Both the position numbers and the translations under genes were made by a program. The notes below the pieces were generated by a model. It was not told the origin of the DNA, made no database searches, and worked only from the letters and a program-made list of their open reading frames with translations. A DNA stretch of 64,000 bases from Streptomyces sp. NBC_01446 (GTDB taxonomy: Bacteria; Actinomycetota; Actinomycetes; Streptomycetales; Streptomycetaceae): assembly GCF_026340095.1 (NCBI RefSeq), contig NZ_JAPEPO010000001.1:5108001-5172000 (forward strand), given 5' to 3'. Below, piece by piece: positions 16,415 to 24,390 of this stretch. Position 1 is the stretch's first letter. Each line of letters begins with the position of its first letter.

Positions 16415-17812
16415 TCACACCGTGCGGGGCGCCGACGCGTGCTGCTCCAGGAACGCCGAGACGCCCGACGCCCTGCGGTGCGGAAGAAGCACGCGCGCGG
16501 TGGTCGCCAGCATCGACTGGATGCGCGACGACTGGACCTCGGTCAGCAGATGCAGGACCCGCATCCCCGCGGACGCGGCCTCGTCGGGCTGGCCCGCGCG
16601 CGCCAGGTCGTCGGCCAGCTCCGCCGTGTACAGGGCGATGTTCCGGGTGAAGTGCGGGTCCTGGAGGGCCGCGGCGCGGCGCGCGTGCCGGGCGGCGCGC
16701 GTCCAGTCGCCGAGCGCCGAGTAGCACTGCGCCTCCAGGCCCTCCAGCTCGGCCTCGCCGTAGAACGTCATCCACTCCGGGTCGTCGTCCGTCCGCCCGC
16801 GCGCGAAGAGGGCCTGCGCCCGGGCCAGCGCCCGCTCGCACCCCGTACGGTCACCGAGCCCCGCCCAGCCGCCCGCCTCGCGCAGCGCGAGCAGCGACAG
16901 CAGTCGTGGCGACGCCAGCTGGGCCGCGACGCGCGTGGCCGCCTGCGCCGCCCGCACCGCCTCCCTCGGCCGCCCCGCGTCCCGCGCCAGGAACGCCGTG
17001 TTGCAGAACGCGTGCGCCTCCAGCGCCGGGTCGCCCGCCACGCGCGCGGTGGCCAGCGCCTCCGCGTAGTGCGAGCGCGCGTCGTCGAAGCGGCCTGAGT
17101 CGTGCGCCAACCAGCCTACGGAGATGGCCAGTTCACCCGCCCCGGCCTGGAGGCGCTCGGCCGTGCCGGGCGCCGCCGTCCCCGCGTCGAGCAGCGCGAA
17201 CGCCGTACGCAGCGGGGCCGCGGCCCTCTTGTAGAGCCCGTCGGCGCCGTGCCGGTCGTCGAGCAGCCGGATCCGCCGGATGGCCTCCTCGACCGCGCCG
17301 ACACCGGCCTCGGGCGCCGCGCGCCCGCCGTGGCCCGAGGCGGTCGACTTCGCCGCATGGACTGCCGTGCCGTCGGCCGCGATGCCGAAGGGCGCCAGGG
17401 AGGCGATGGCCACGGTGGCCGTCCCTCCGGTCATGAATGCGCGACGCCGCACGTCGCTCTCCTCGTCGTGGTGCGGGAACTCGAACTCGGTGTGCGCGAG
17501 GGGTACGGGCTCCGCCGGGCGTGCCGCCCGGCCGCGTACGGCGGAACGGGGCGCGAACCCCAGATCCGTGAGCGAGCGGCCGGGGAACATGTGCAGGAAC
17601 ACCCGCTCGTACGCGTAGTTGGGGCAGCGGATCTCGCCGGCCTCCACCCGCCCGATGTAGCGCGCGTCGCAGCTGACCCGCTCGCCGATCTCCCGGGCGG
17701 CGCGTCGCACCGCGGCCGCGAACTCGCCCGGAGAGCGCTGCCCACGCAGCCGCCTGAAGGCGAGATTCGGCCGCGGGGACTGCGCTGACGATGCCACCGA
17801 TGACGGCGTCAT
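16415..17812 (-). CDS. NsdA/NsdB-like TPR regulator with XRE-type N-terminus
   Basis: 465 aa from the ATG at 17812; the frame is open 39 codons further but this start has GAGAGGG and begins the conserved part. Seen: a helix-turn-helix-like N-terminus (AREIGERVSCDARYIGRVEAGE), a Tat-signal-like stretch in the middle (VRRRAFMTGG followed by a hydrophobic run near residues 115-145), then TPR-like helices to the C-terminus. This layout is shared by the Streptomyces NsdA/NsdB proteins, where NsdA is a negative regulator of sporulation and antibiotic synthesis. Which paralog this is cannot be said. Divergent from a small conserved gene. Confidence 0.75.
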   Translation of the reverse strand: MTPSSVASSAQSPRPNLAFRRLRGQRSPGEFAAAVRRAAREIGERVSCDARYIGRVEAGEIRCPNYAYERVFLHMFPGRSLTDLGFAPRSAVRGRAARPAEPVPLAHTEFEFPHHDEESDVRRRAFMTGGTATVAIASLAPFGIAADGTAVHAAKSTASGHGGRAAPEAGVGAVEEAIRRIRLLDDRHGADGLYKRAAAPLRTAFALLDAGTAAPGTAERLQAGAGELAISVGWLAHDSGRFDDARSHYAEALATARVAGDPALEAHAFCNTAFLARDAGRPREAVRAAQAATRVAAQLASPRLLSLLALREAGGWAGLGDRTGCERALARAQALFARGRTDDDPEWMTFYGEAELEGLEAQCYSALGDWTRAARHARRAAALQDPHFTRNIALYTAELADDLARAGQPDEAASAGMRVLHLLTEVQSSRIQSMLATTARVLLPHRRASGVSAFLEQHASAPRTV

Positions 17813-18100
17813 GACCGGGCCCTCTCGTGCGAACCGTGCCGGATCACCGGGGAGTTGGGTCTCTGTGAGCCCTGGTGCAACCCCTGTTCCGACGGGGCAC
17901 GAAGGTACCTGCTGTAACGACTCCGACACACAGTGTTTAGCTACAAACCGGATATCTCACCCCGCATCCGCCATGAAGTGCCATCCTTTGCGGCGGCGTG
18001 CCGCCGTAGCTGTTGACGCCTACGGGCGTTGAACCTTGCGGGGCCGGAGCGGTCGCGTTCCGGTCGTGCAACCCGTACGCGAGAGCGAGGAGGGGCTGAC
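17813..18100. promoter_or_regulatory. Divergent intergenic region, NsdA-like / small conserved gene
   Basis: 288 bp, including an AT-richer core around 17908-17960 (CTGTAACGACTCCGACACAC, then GTTTAGCTAC) that probably holds promoter elements for one or both genes. No defined operator was recognised. Confidence 0.35.
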
Positions 18101-18538
18101 GTGTTGGAGGCATCACTTTCGACGGCGCGGCACCGGCCGACCCAGGACCACAGCGTGCCACCCCGTGACAGCGCGTCCTGCGACGTGGTGACCGTTCCGG
18201 CCCGGCAGGGCCTCGAAGCCGTGGACATCCTGCGCCGCGGCGCCACCGAGGCCGTCGGTCCGGTCCTGCACGACGGGGAGTGCGACACCCTCGGCTTCCT
18301 CGTGCCGCCCGGCACCGCCGACGCCTGGGACGTCCCCGGCAGCGCCTGCACCCACACCCCCGCGTCGTCCTCGCCGGAGCGCGGCCCCGGTGCGGGCCCC
18401 GTGCGGCCGGCCCCCGTCGAGGGCGGCGGCTGGCTGCTCCCGCCGGGCGAGGCCGAGCTCGTCACCGACCCGGCGGTCCTGCGGGCGGCGCTCGGTGAGG
18501 CGGCCCGCATGATCGAAGCCGCGGACAACTGCCGCTGA
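18101..18538 (+). CDS. Small conserved Streptomyces protein
   Basis: 145 aa. GTG at 18101 is chosen because GAGGAGGGG lies just upstream; the open frame to 18029 has no such signal. Seen: GPVLHDGECDTLGFLVPPGTA (quoted in part) near residues 57-80, then DVPGSACTHTP and GGGWLLPPGEAELVTDP. This arrangement is familiar from a Streptomyces-specific paralogous family of unknown function that often lies next to NsdA/XRE-type regulators, as here. Soluble, no membrane segment. Function unknown. Confidence 0.8.
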   Translation: MLEASLSTARHRPTQDHSVPPRDSASCDVVTVPARQGLEAVDILRRGATEAVGPVLHDGECDTLGFLVPPGTADAWDVPGSACTHTPASSSPERGPGAGPVRPAPVEGGGWLLPPGEAELVTDPAVLRAALGEAARMIEAADNCR

Positions 18539-18616
18539 GGCCGGCCGCCGGGTCCTTGCGGTCCCTGGCCTCGCGGCCGCTGGGCCGACTCGTCGCCGCC
18601 CGTCGATAATGGACGG

Positions 18617-19498
18617 ATGGCAAGGTCAAGGGCAAAGAACAAGCAGGCCGGAGCGGGCCGCGGCGGCCGGGAGGCCGTCGTCGAGGCCGTCGACGGCGGG
18701 CTCGCCGAGCTGATACCCGACCGGGACCGGCCGCGCGCCTGGACGCTGCTCGTGGACGGTGCCCCGCAGTCGCACATCGACCTCGACGATCCCGGGCACC
18801 TCGAATTCGAGTACCAGCGCAGGATCGGCCACGTCATCGACCTCGCCGTGGACAAGGGCCGCCCCGTGCACGCCGTGCACCTGGGAGGCGGCGCCTTCAC
18901 CCTCGCCCGCTACATCGCCGTGACCCGCCCCCGTTCCACCCAGCAAGTGATCGAACGTGACGAGGCGCTCGTCCAACTGGTGCGCCGCGAACTGCCGTTG
19001 GACCCCGGCGCCCGGATCCGCGTCCGCGCCGGCGACGCCCGCGAGGGCCTCGCGAAACTCCCCGACGGCTGGGCCGACCTCCTGATAGCCGACGTGTTCA
19101 GCGGAGCGCGTACGCCCGCGCACCTCACCAGCACCGAGTTCCTCACCGAGGTACGCCGGGTGGTCAAGCCCGGCGGGTGCTACGTCGCCAACCTCGCGGA
19201 CGGGCCGCCCCTCGCGCATCTGCGCGGCCAGATCGCCACCGCCGCGGCCGTCTTCCCCGAGCTCGCCCTCGTCGCCGACCCGGCCGTCCTGCGAGGCAAG
19301 CGCTTCGGCAACGCGGTGCTCGCCGCCTCCGACCGGGTCCTGCCCGTAGCCGAGCTGACCCGGCGCGCGGCCGGCGATCCGCATCCCGCCCGCGTCGAAC
19401 ACGGCAAGGCCCTCTCGGACTTCACCGGGGGCGCCGGTGCCGTCAGCGACGCGCATGCCGTCGCTTCGCCTGCTCCTCCGCCGTCCGTATTCCGGTGA
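18617..19498 (+). CDS. Spermidine-synthase-like SAM-dependent methyltransferase
   Basis: 293 aa, ATG at 18617. Seen: a class I Rossmann methyltransferase with motif I VHLGGGAFTLARYIA (about 85-99), the acidic VIERDEALV and a DLLIADVFSGARTP block. Family knowledge: spermidine-synthase-like proteins in actinobacteria usually lack the polyamine specificity loop and are not true SpeE; many are of unknown activity. The basic N-terminus (ARSRAKNKQAG) may be flexible. Convergent with the small anchored-protein gene. Confidence 0.85.
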   Translation: MARSRAKNKQAGAGRGGREAVVEAVDGGLAELIPDRDRPRAWTLLVDGAPQSHIDLDDPGHLEFEYQRRIGHVIDLAVDKGRPVHAVHLGGGAFTLARYIAVTRPRSTQQVIERDEALVQLVRRELPLDPGARIRVRAGDAREGLAKLPDGWADLLIADVFSGARTPAHLTSTEFLTEVRRVVKPGGCYVANLADGPPLAHLRGQIATAAAVFPELALVADPAVLRGKRFGNAVLAASDRVLPVAELTRRAAGDPHPARVEHGKALSDFTGGAGAVSDAHAVASPAPPPSVFR

Positions 19499-19558
19499 CG
19501 GGGGGCCGGAACCGAGGGGGCGTTCCGGGCAGGCCGGGGCGGGTGGCCGTGCGAGCGG

Positions 19559-20122
19559 TCAGTACTTCGCCACTTCCACGCTCGGTGTGTGGTCGTGCCA
19601 CGTGCAGAACACCGAGACCTTGTCCGTGCCCGAGGTGAATTCCACCCTGATCCACGTCGAGTCCTTCCACACCTGCACCGACCAGCCGGCCGCGGGCGTC
19701 GCCGACACCAGCGTCGCCGAGTCCTTGCCCAGGTCGAACACGGCACGGCCGCCCTCCGTCGCGTAGCCCTTCACCGTGCCGGACGCCGACGGCGACGCCG
19801 ACGGTGAGGCGGGCGGCTTCGCGGAGGCGCCCGGTTTCACCGTGCGGCTCGGGGACGGGGTGGCCGAGCCGGGGGAGTCTGACGGCTTCTGCGATGCGGA
19901 GCGGGACGGCGAGGCCGGCGGTGACGACTCCGGGCGGTGCGTCGACGACGCCCGCGCGTCCACCGCTCCCGCGGCGATCGGCACCGCGCGCGGCGGGTCG
20001 TACGCCGTGCCCGCCATCACCGTGTGCACGCCCCACCACGACAGCGTGACGGCCGCACCGGTGGCCAGCAGCCAGGCCGCCGTGTGAACAAGTCCTCTGC
20101 GCATGGGGTGCATCGCGGCCAT
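19559..20122 (-). CDS. Membrane-anchored extracytoplasmic protein of unknown function
   Basis: 187 aa if the ATG at 20122 is used; ATGs at 20113 and 20104 are equally possible. Seen: one N-terminal transmembrane segment (LVHTAAWLLATGAAVTLSWW), a long Ser/Pro/Ala linker (SPPASPSRSASQKPS and similar) and a small C-terminal domain (about 60 residues) with GWSVQVWKDSTWIRVEF and a single Cys (FCTWHDH). Typical of Streptomyces cell-surface proteins. It is divergent from the two-component system, which may control it or sense its state; that link is inference from position only. Confidence 0.75.
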   Translation of the reverse strand: MAAMHPMRRGLVHTAAWLLATGAAVTLSWWGVHTVMAGTAYDPPRAVPIAAGAVDARASSTHRPESSPPASPSRSASQKPSDSPGSATPSPSRTVKPGASAKPPASPSASPSASGTVKGYATEGGRAVFDLGKDSATLVSATPAAGWSVQVWKDSTWIRVEFTSGTDKVSVFCTWHDHTPSVEVAKY

Positions 20123-20223
20123 ACTGCCGCACCCGCCCCACCCGTGTCCCAGGGGGACCGGGGTTGCCCCGGACCTGGGCGGAAGCGCGACCGGGGTCCC
20201 CCGTATGGCGTACGGTGCCGCCC

Positions 20224-20931
20224 ATGGCAAGTGTGCTCGTGGTCGAGGACGACCAGTTCGTGCGCTCGGCCCTCATCCGGCACCTGACCGAGGCCTCCCA
20301 CACCGTACGGAGCGTCGGCACGGCCCTGGAGGCGCTGCGCGAGGTCGCCCATTTCCGTTTCGACGTCGTGATTCTCGACCTCGGGCTGCCTGATCTGGAC
20401 GGATCCGAGGCATTGAAGATGCTGCGCGGCATCACCGACGTACCCGTGATCATCGCCACGGCCCGCGACGACGAGACCGAGATCGTCCGGCTCCTCAACG
20501 ACGGCGCCGACGACTACCTCACCAAGCCGTTCTCGCCCGAGCACCTGTCCGCGCGCATGGCCGCCGTGCTGCGCCGCGCGCGCTCCAGCGCCGCCGCCGA
20601 GCCGCCCTCGCGCCTTCTCCAGGTCGGCGGCCTCACGATCGACCCGCTGCGACGCCAGGCCGAGCTGGACGGGGCGCGGCTCGATCTCACCCGGCGCGAG
20701 TTCGACCTGCTCACCTTCCTCGCGGGCCGGCCCGGCGTCGTCGTACCCCGCAAGGAACTGCTCGCCGAGGTGTGGCAGCAGTCGTACGGGGACGATCAGA
20801 CCATTGACGTCCATCTGTCATGGCTGCGCAGGAAATTGGGTGAAACGGCCGCGCGGCCGCGCTATCTGCACACTCTGCGGGGTGTCGGTGTGAAGCTGGA
20901 GCCGCCGCGGGCGGAGGACGGGCCGGCATGA
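20224..20931 (+). CDS. OmpR/PhoB-family response regulator
   Basis: 235 aa, ATG at 20224. Seen: a receiver domain with VVEDDQFVR (acidic pair), phospho-acceptor Asp in VVILDLGLPDLDG (about residue 52), Thr/Ala switch in IIATARDD and Lys in DYLTKPF; then a winged-helix domain with LTRREFDLLTFLA and IDVHLSWLRRKLG. Family knowledge: phosphorylation-dependent transcription factor. The ATGA overlap with the following histidine kinase shows a co-translated two-component pair. Target genes unknown. Confidence 0.93.
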   Translation: MASVLVVEDDQFVRSALIRHLTEASHTVRSVGTALEALREVAHFRFDVVILDLGLPDLDGSEALKMLRGITDVPVIIATARDDETEIVRLLNDGADDYLTKPFSPEHLSARMAAVLRRARSSAAAEPPSRLLQVGGLTIDPLRRQAELDGARLDLTRREFDLLTFLAGRPGVVVPRKELLAEVWQQSYGDDQTIDVHLSWLRRKLGETAARPRYLHTLRGVGVKLEPPRAEDGPA

Positions 20932-22382
20932 GGTGGGCCCTGGTCAAGGTGTGCCTCGCCGTCACCGCCATGGTGGTGGTGGCTTTCGCGGTTCCTCTCG
21001 GCCTCGTCATCAAGGAGATGGCCAGGGACCGTGCCTTCTCCAACGCCGAGCGGACCGCCGCCGCGATCGGGCCCACCCTCTCCATCACCACCGACCGTGA
21101 CGAACTGACCCGCGCCGTCGCCTCCACCGAGGCCGGTGCCGACGGCCGCATGGCCGTGTACATCCCGGCCTCCGGTGGCGCCCCGGCGATCCAGGTCGGC
21201 ACGTCGCGCGCCGGTGACGGGCACGTCGGCCTCCGCCAGGCCACCGTCGCCGATGTGCCCGGCGGGTCCGTGTGGCTCCAGCCCATCGCCGTCAGCTCCG
21301 GCATCGCCGTCGTCGAAGTGTTCGTGCCGGAGTCCGAGGTGACCAACGGGGTCGCCACCGCGTGGCTCGTGCTGGCCGGTGTCGGTATCGCCCTCGTCAT
21401 AGGGTCCGTGGCCGTCGCCGACCGGCTCGGCGTACGCATGGTGCAGCCCGCCCAGCGCCTCGTCTCCGCCGCGCACGATCTGGGCGAGGGGAAGCTCGGG
21501 GCCCGCGTGCCGGAGGAAGGTCCTACGGAACTCCGGCTCGCCGCAGTCGCGTTCAACTCCATGGCCGATCAGGTCGTCCAGCTTCTCGCCAACGAGCGGG
21601 AGCTGGCCGCCGACCTCTCGCATCGGCTGCGTACACCCCTCACCGTTCTGCGGCTCAACGCCGTCTCGCTGGGGGAGGGCGCCGCCGCCGAGCAGACCCG
21701 CGCCGCCGTCGAGCAGTTGGAGCGCGAGGTCGACACCATCATCCGTACCGCCCGCGACGCCAAGCCGCAGACCGCCGCCGCGGGTCCCGGGGCCGGGTGC
21801 GATGCCGCCGAGGTCATCCGCCAGCGCATGGACTTCTGGTCCGCGCTCGCCGAGGACGAGGGGCGCAAGGTGCGCGTCGCCGGGGTCGACCGGCCTGTAC
21901 GCATCCCGGTGGTCCGGGGGGAGTTGGCCGCCGCGCTTGACGCGCTGCTCGGGAATGTCTTCCGGCACACGCCTGAGGGCACCGCCTTCGCCGTCGACGT
22001 GCACGGCGGCGAGGACGCCGTGATCGTGCTCGTCTCCGACGCCGGGCCCGGGATTCTGGACCCGGACGCCGCGATGGCCCGCGGGCGCGGGTCCGGCAGC
22101 GACGGGTCCACCGGGCTCGGGCTCGACATCGTCCGTCGGCTCGCCGAGTCGACGGGGGGCGATGTGCGGATCGGGTCCTCCGTGCTCGGGGGGACCGAGG
22201 TGCGGATCTGGGTGCAGCTGGACGGGCGGGGGCCCGGTGGTGCTGTGCGGCGGGGGCATCGGGGCGGGGTGCGGCGTGGGCGTAAGCGGGGCGCCGGCTC
22301 GGGCAGTGGCTCAGGAGGTGGCTCGGGTGCCGGGGCGGGTGCGGGTGCCGGGTCGGGTGCCGGATCCGGTGCCGCTGTGTAG
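20928..22382 (+). CDS. Sensor histidine kinase with Gly/Ser/Ala-rich tail
   Basis: 484 aa, ATG at 20928 overlapping the regulator stop. Seen: N-terminal membrane segment (VCLAVTAMVVVAFAVPLGLV), an extracytoplasmic domain of about 120 residues, a second membrane segment (WLVLAGVGIALVIGSVAVA), HAMP linker, HisKA motif with phospho-acceptor His in LSHRLRTPL, and HATPase motifs GNVFRHTPEG, DAGPGIL and GSTGLGLDIV. The last 45 residues are basic followed by a GSGSGSGG/AGAGAG low-complexity tail, unusual after the ATPase domain. The signal sensed is unknown. Confidence 0.92.
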   Translation: MRWALVKVCLAVTAMVVVAFAVPLGLVIKEMARDRAFSNAERTAAAIGPTLSITTDRDELTRAVASTEAGADGRMAVYIPASGGAPAIQVGTSRAGDGHVGLRQATVADVPGGSVWLQPIAVSSGIAVVEVFVPESEVTNGVATAWLVLAGVGIALVIGSVAVADRLGVRMVQPAQRLVSAAHDLGEGKLGARVPEEGPTELRLAAVAFNSMADQVVQLLANERELAADLSHRLRTPLTVLRLNAVSLGEGAAAEQTRAAVEQLEREVDTIIRTARDAKPQTAAAGPGAGCDAAEVIRQRMDFWSALAEDEGRKVRVAGVDRPVRIPVVRGELAAALDALLGNVFRHTPEGTAFAVDVHGGEDAVIVLVSDAGPGILDPDAAMARGRGSGSDGSTGLGLDIVRRLAESTGGDVRIGSSVLGGTEVRIWVQLDGRGPGGAVRRGHRGGVRRGRKRGAGSGSGSGGGSGAGAGAGAGSGAGSGAAV

Positions 22383-22407
22383 TCGGGTGGGGCCTCATCG
22401 TTTCGGG

Positions 22408-22423
22408 GTTGGTCTCTACCTTT
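22408..22423. promoter_or_regulatory. Putative DasR (dre) site before chitinase gene
   Basis: TTGGTCTCTACC retains the TGGTCT-N2-ACC core of the Streptomyces dre consensus (ACTGGTCTAGACCAGT); about 10 of 16 positions match. It lies about 135 bp upstream of a GH18 chitinase gene, the classic DasR target class. Confidence 0.55.
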
Positions 22424-22555
22424 AATCCGTTCCGATGGCTTCCTTAAGCCCTCCATAAGAACCTCGACCGCCGGTGCTGGTGCCCTATTTGCCGGGTTCC
22501 GGATCGCTAGCGTGCTGCCGCACCCCCACCCCCGTACAGCTAAGGCAGGCACGCG

Positions 22556-24037
22556 ATGAGCAGCACGCACCGGCGCAGGGTCAGCGGCAGGAACAAGGCG
22601 ATAGGCGGGCTCGTCGCCGCGGCCGTCGTGGGCGGCGGCGCCTTCCTGTTCTCCGGTACGGCGCAGGCCGCGGGGGTCGGCGCCGCGTACACCAAGACCA
22701 GTGAGTGGTCCGGCGGTTACACCGCCCAGTACGTCGTCAAGAACGACTCGGACAAGGCCCAGTCGGACTGGAAGCTCGAGTTCGACCTGCCGTCCGGCAC
22801 CAAGCTCGGCTCCCTGTGGAACGCCGAGTCGTCCGTGTCCGGCTCGCATGTCACCGTGACGCCCGCCTCCTGGGACAAGGAAGGCATCGCCGCCGGGAAG
22901 TCCGTGACCGTCGGGTTCGTTGTCACCGGCGACGCCGATCCGGCCGGGTGTCTCATCAACGGCGCCAAGTGCTCCGTGGACGCAGGGGGCACGCCTGAGC
23001 CCAGCGGACGCCCCACGGAGTCCGCGACTCCCGCCCCGAGTGCCAGCGCCTCCGCTTCGGCCACCGCCGAGCCCACCGAGACCGCCACGTCGACGGCGAG
23101 CCCGTCGCCGTCCTCGTCCTCGGGCACCGGTTCGGGCTCCGCCGCCGCGGCCGGCTTCGCCCCGTACGTCGACACGTCGCTCTACCCGAAGTTCGACCTG
23201 GTCGCCTCCTCCAAGGCCACCGGCGTCAAGGAGTTCAACCTCGCCTTCATCACCTCCGGCGGCTCCTGCACCCCGAAGTGGGGCGGCGTGACCGACCTGG
23301 GCAGTGACGAAGTCGCCGCCCAGATCGGCGACTTGAGGGCCGCCGGCGGCGATGTGCGGGTCTCGTTCGGTGGCGCGTCCGGTACCGAGCTGGCGCAGGC
23401 CTGTTCCTCGGCCTCCGACCTCGCGGCGGCGTACCAGAAGGTCATCGGCCAGTTCAAGCTCACCAAGGTCGACTTCGACGTCGAGGGTGGCGCCCTGCCG
23501 GACACCGCCGCCAACACCAAGCGTGCCCAGGCCATCGCCACCCTGCAGAAGAACAACCCGGAACTGAACGTCTCCTTCACGCTCCCGGTGATGCCCGAAG
23601 GCCTCACGTCCGACGGCGTGAACTTCCTGAAGAACGCCAAGTCCAACGGCGTTTCGACCGACCTCGTCAACATCATGGCCATGGACTACGGCGCCTCTTA
23701 CAGCGGCGACATGGGTACGTACGCCGAGCAGGCCGCCACTGCCACGCAGGCGCAGATCAAGAGCGCGCTGGGGCTGTCCGACGCCGCTGCCTGGAAGGCC
23801 GTCGCGATCACCCCGATGATCGGCGTCAACGACGTCTCGTCCGAGGTCTTCAAGGTCGACGACGCCACTCAGCTGGTCGCCTTCGCCAAGGAGAAGGGAC
23901 TGGGCGGTCTGTCGATGTGGTCCGCCACGCGCGACAAGGCGTGTGAGGGCGGGGCGTCGAACTCGGCCCAGCCGACCTGTTCCTCGATCGAGCAGTCGGC
24001 CGACGTCTTCCAGAAGGCCTTCGCCTCCTTCAAGTAG
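22556..24037 (+). CDS. Secreted GH18 chitinase with N-terminal CBM2 domain
   Basis: 493 aa, ATG at 22556. Seen: signal peptide ending near GTAQAAG (about residue 39), a CBM2-type binding domain (about 40-141, with WSGGYTAQYVVKN, DWKLEFDLP and paired Cys), a Pro/Thr/Ser linker (145-198), and a GH18 domain with the catalytic motif KVDFDVEGG (acid Glu310). Family knowledge: hydrolyses chitin with retention through substrate-assisted catalysis; Streptomyces chitinases with CBM2 and one GH18 module are exported by Sec. A dre-like site upstream suggests DasR control by GlcNAc metabolites. Confidence 0.93.
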   Translation: MSSTHRRRVSGRNKAIGGLVAAAVVGGGAFLFSGTAQAAGVGAAYTKTSEWSGGYTAQYVVKNDSDKAQSDWKLEFDLPSGTKLGSLWNAESSVSGSHVTVTPASWDKEGIAAGKSVTVGFVVTGDADPAGCLINGAKCSVDAGGTPEPSGRPTESATPAPSASASASATAEPTETATSTASPSPSSSSGTGSGSAAAAGFAPYVDTSLYPKFDLVASSKATGVKEFNLAFITSGGSCTPKWGGVTDLGSDEVAAQIGDLRAAGGDVRVSFGGASGTELAQACSSASDLAAAYQKVIGQFKLTKVDFDVEGGALPDTAANTKRAQAIATLQKNNPELNVSFTLPVMPEGLTSDGVNFLKNAKSNGVSTDLVNIMAMDYGASYSGDMGTYAEQAATATQAQIKSALGLSDAAAWKAVAITPMIGVNDVSSEVFKVDDATQLVAFAKEKGLGGLSMWSATRDKACEGGASNSAQPTCSSIEQSADVFQKAFASFK

Positions 24038-24058
24038 CCCTCCCCCCCACGGGAAGCC

Positions 24059-24107
24059 GCGCGCCCCGGCCGGATCCGAATCCCCCACTCGGCCGGGGCG
24101 CGCTTTT
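24059..24107 (+). terminator. Rho-independent terminator after chitinase
   Basis: A 14-bp perfect stem (GCGCGCCCCGGCCG with CGGCCGGGGCGCGC), 17-nt loop, followed by TTTT. Confidence 0.9.
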
Positions 24108-24390
24108 GTGTTCCGGTTCGTTCTGGGGGTGCCGCCGCTCTGGTGCGCTCGCTTTTTGGGTGCGCTCGCTTTTTGGGTGCGCTCGCTTTTTGGGTGCGCT
24201 CGCTTTTTGGGTGCGCCGCCGTTTCGCCGGGTTTGTTGTCGGGTGCGGGGCCGCGGGGCATGTACGCGCTCGCTGTTCTACGGGTGCTCGTCAGCGAGTC
24301 AGTTGCCTGGATGCGGTGCTGGTGGCTATGCGCGCACATGCCCCCGCGTCCCCTCCCGTCTCGTACGCGGCTGATCGCGGGTGGGCGCTG
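24108..24390. other. Non-coding spacer between chitinase terminator and bglC
   Basis: About 280 bp between convergent genes. It holds a four-copy 17-bp tandem repeat at 24142-24209 and otherwise no recognisable gene, hairpin or operator. Confidence 0.6.
24142..24209. repeat. 17-bp tandem repeat, four perfect copies
   Basis: Unit GGTGCGCTCGCTTTTTG, repeated exactly four times with the start of a degenerate fifth (GGTGCGCCG). The T5 tract in every unit is striking in DNA of this GC content. Confidence 0.95.

Noticed and set aside
21569..24088. 839-codon minus-strand ORF
   Set aside because: It is antisense to the histidine kinase and chitinase genes, low-complexity, with no recognisable domain.
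24142..24209. Possible CRISPR array
   Set aside because: The repeats are 17 bp, contiguous and without spacers, so this is a simple tandem repeat. The Cas4-like gene at 13.5 kb has no cas neighbours either.
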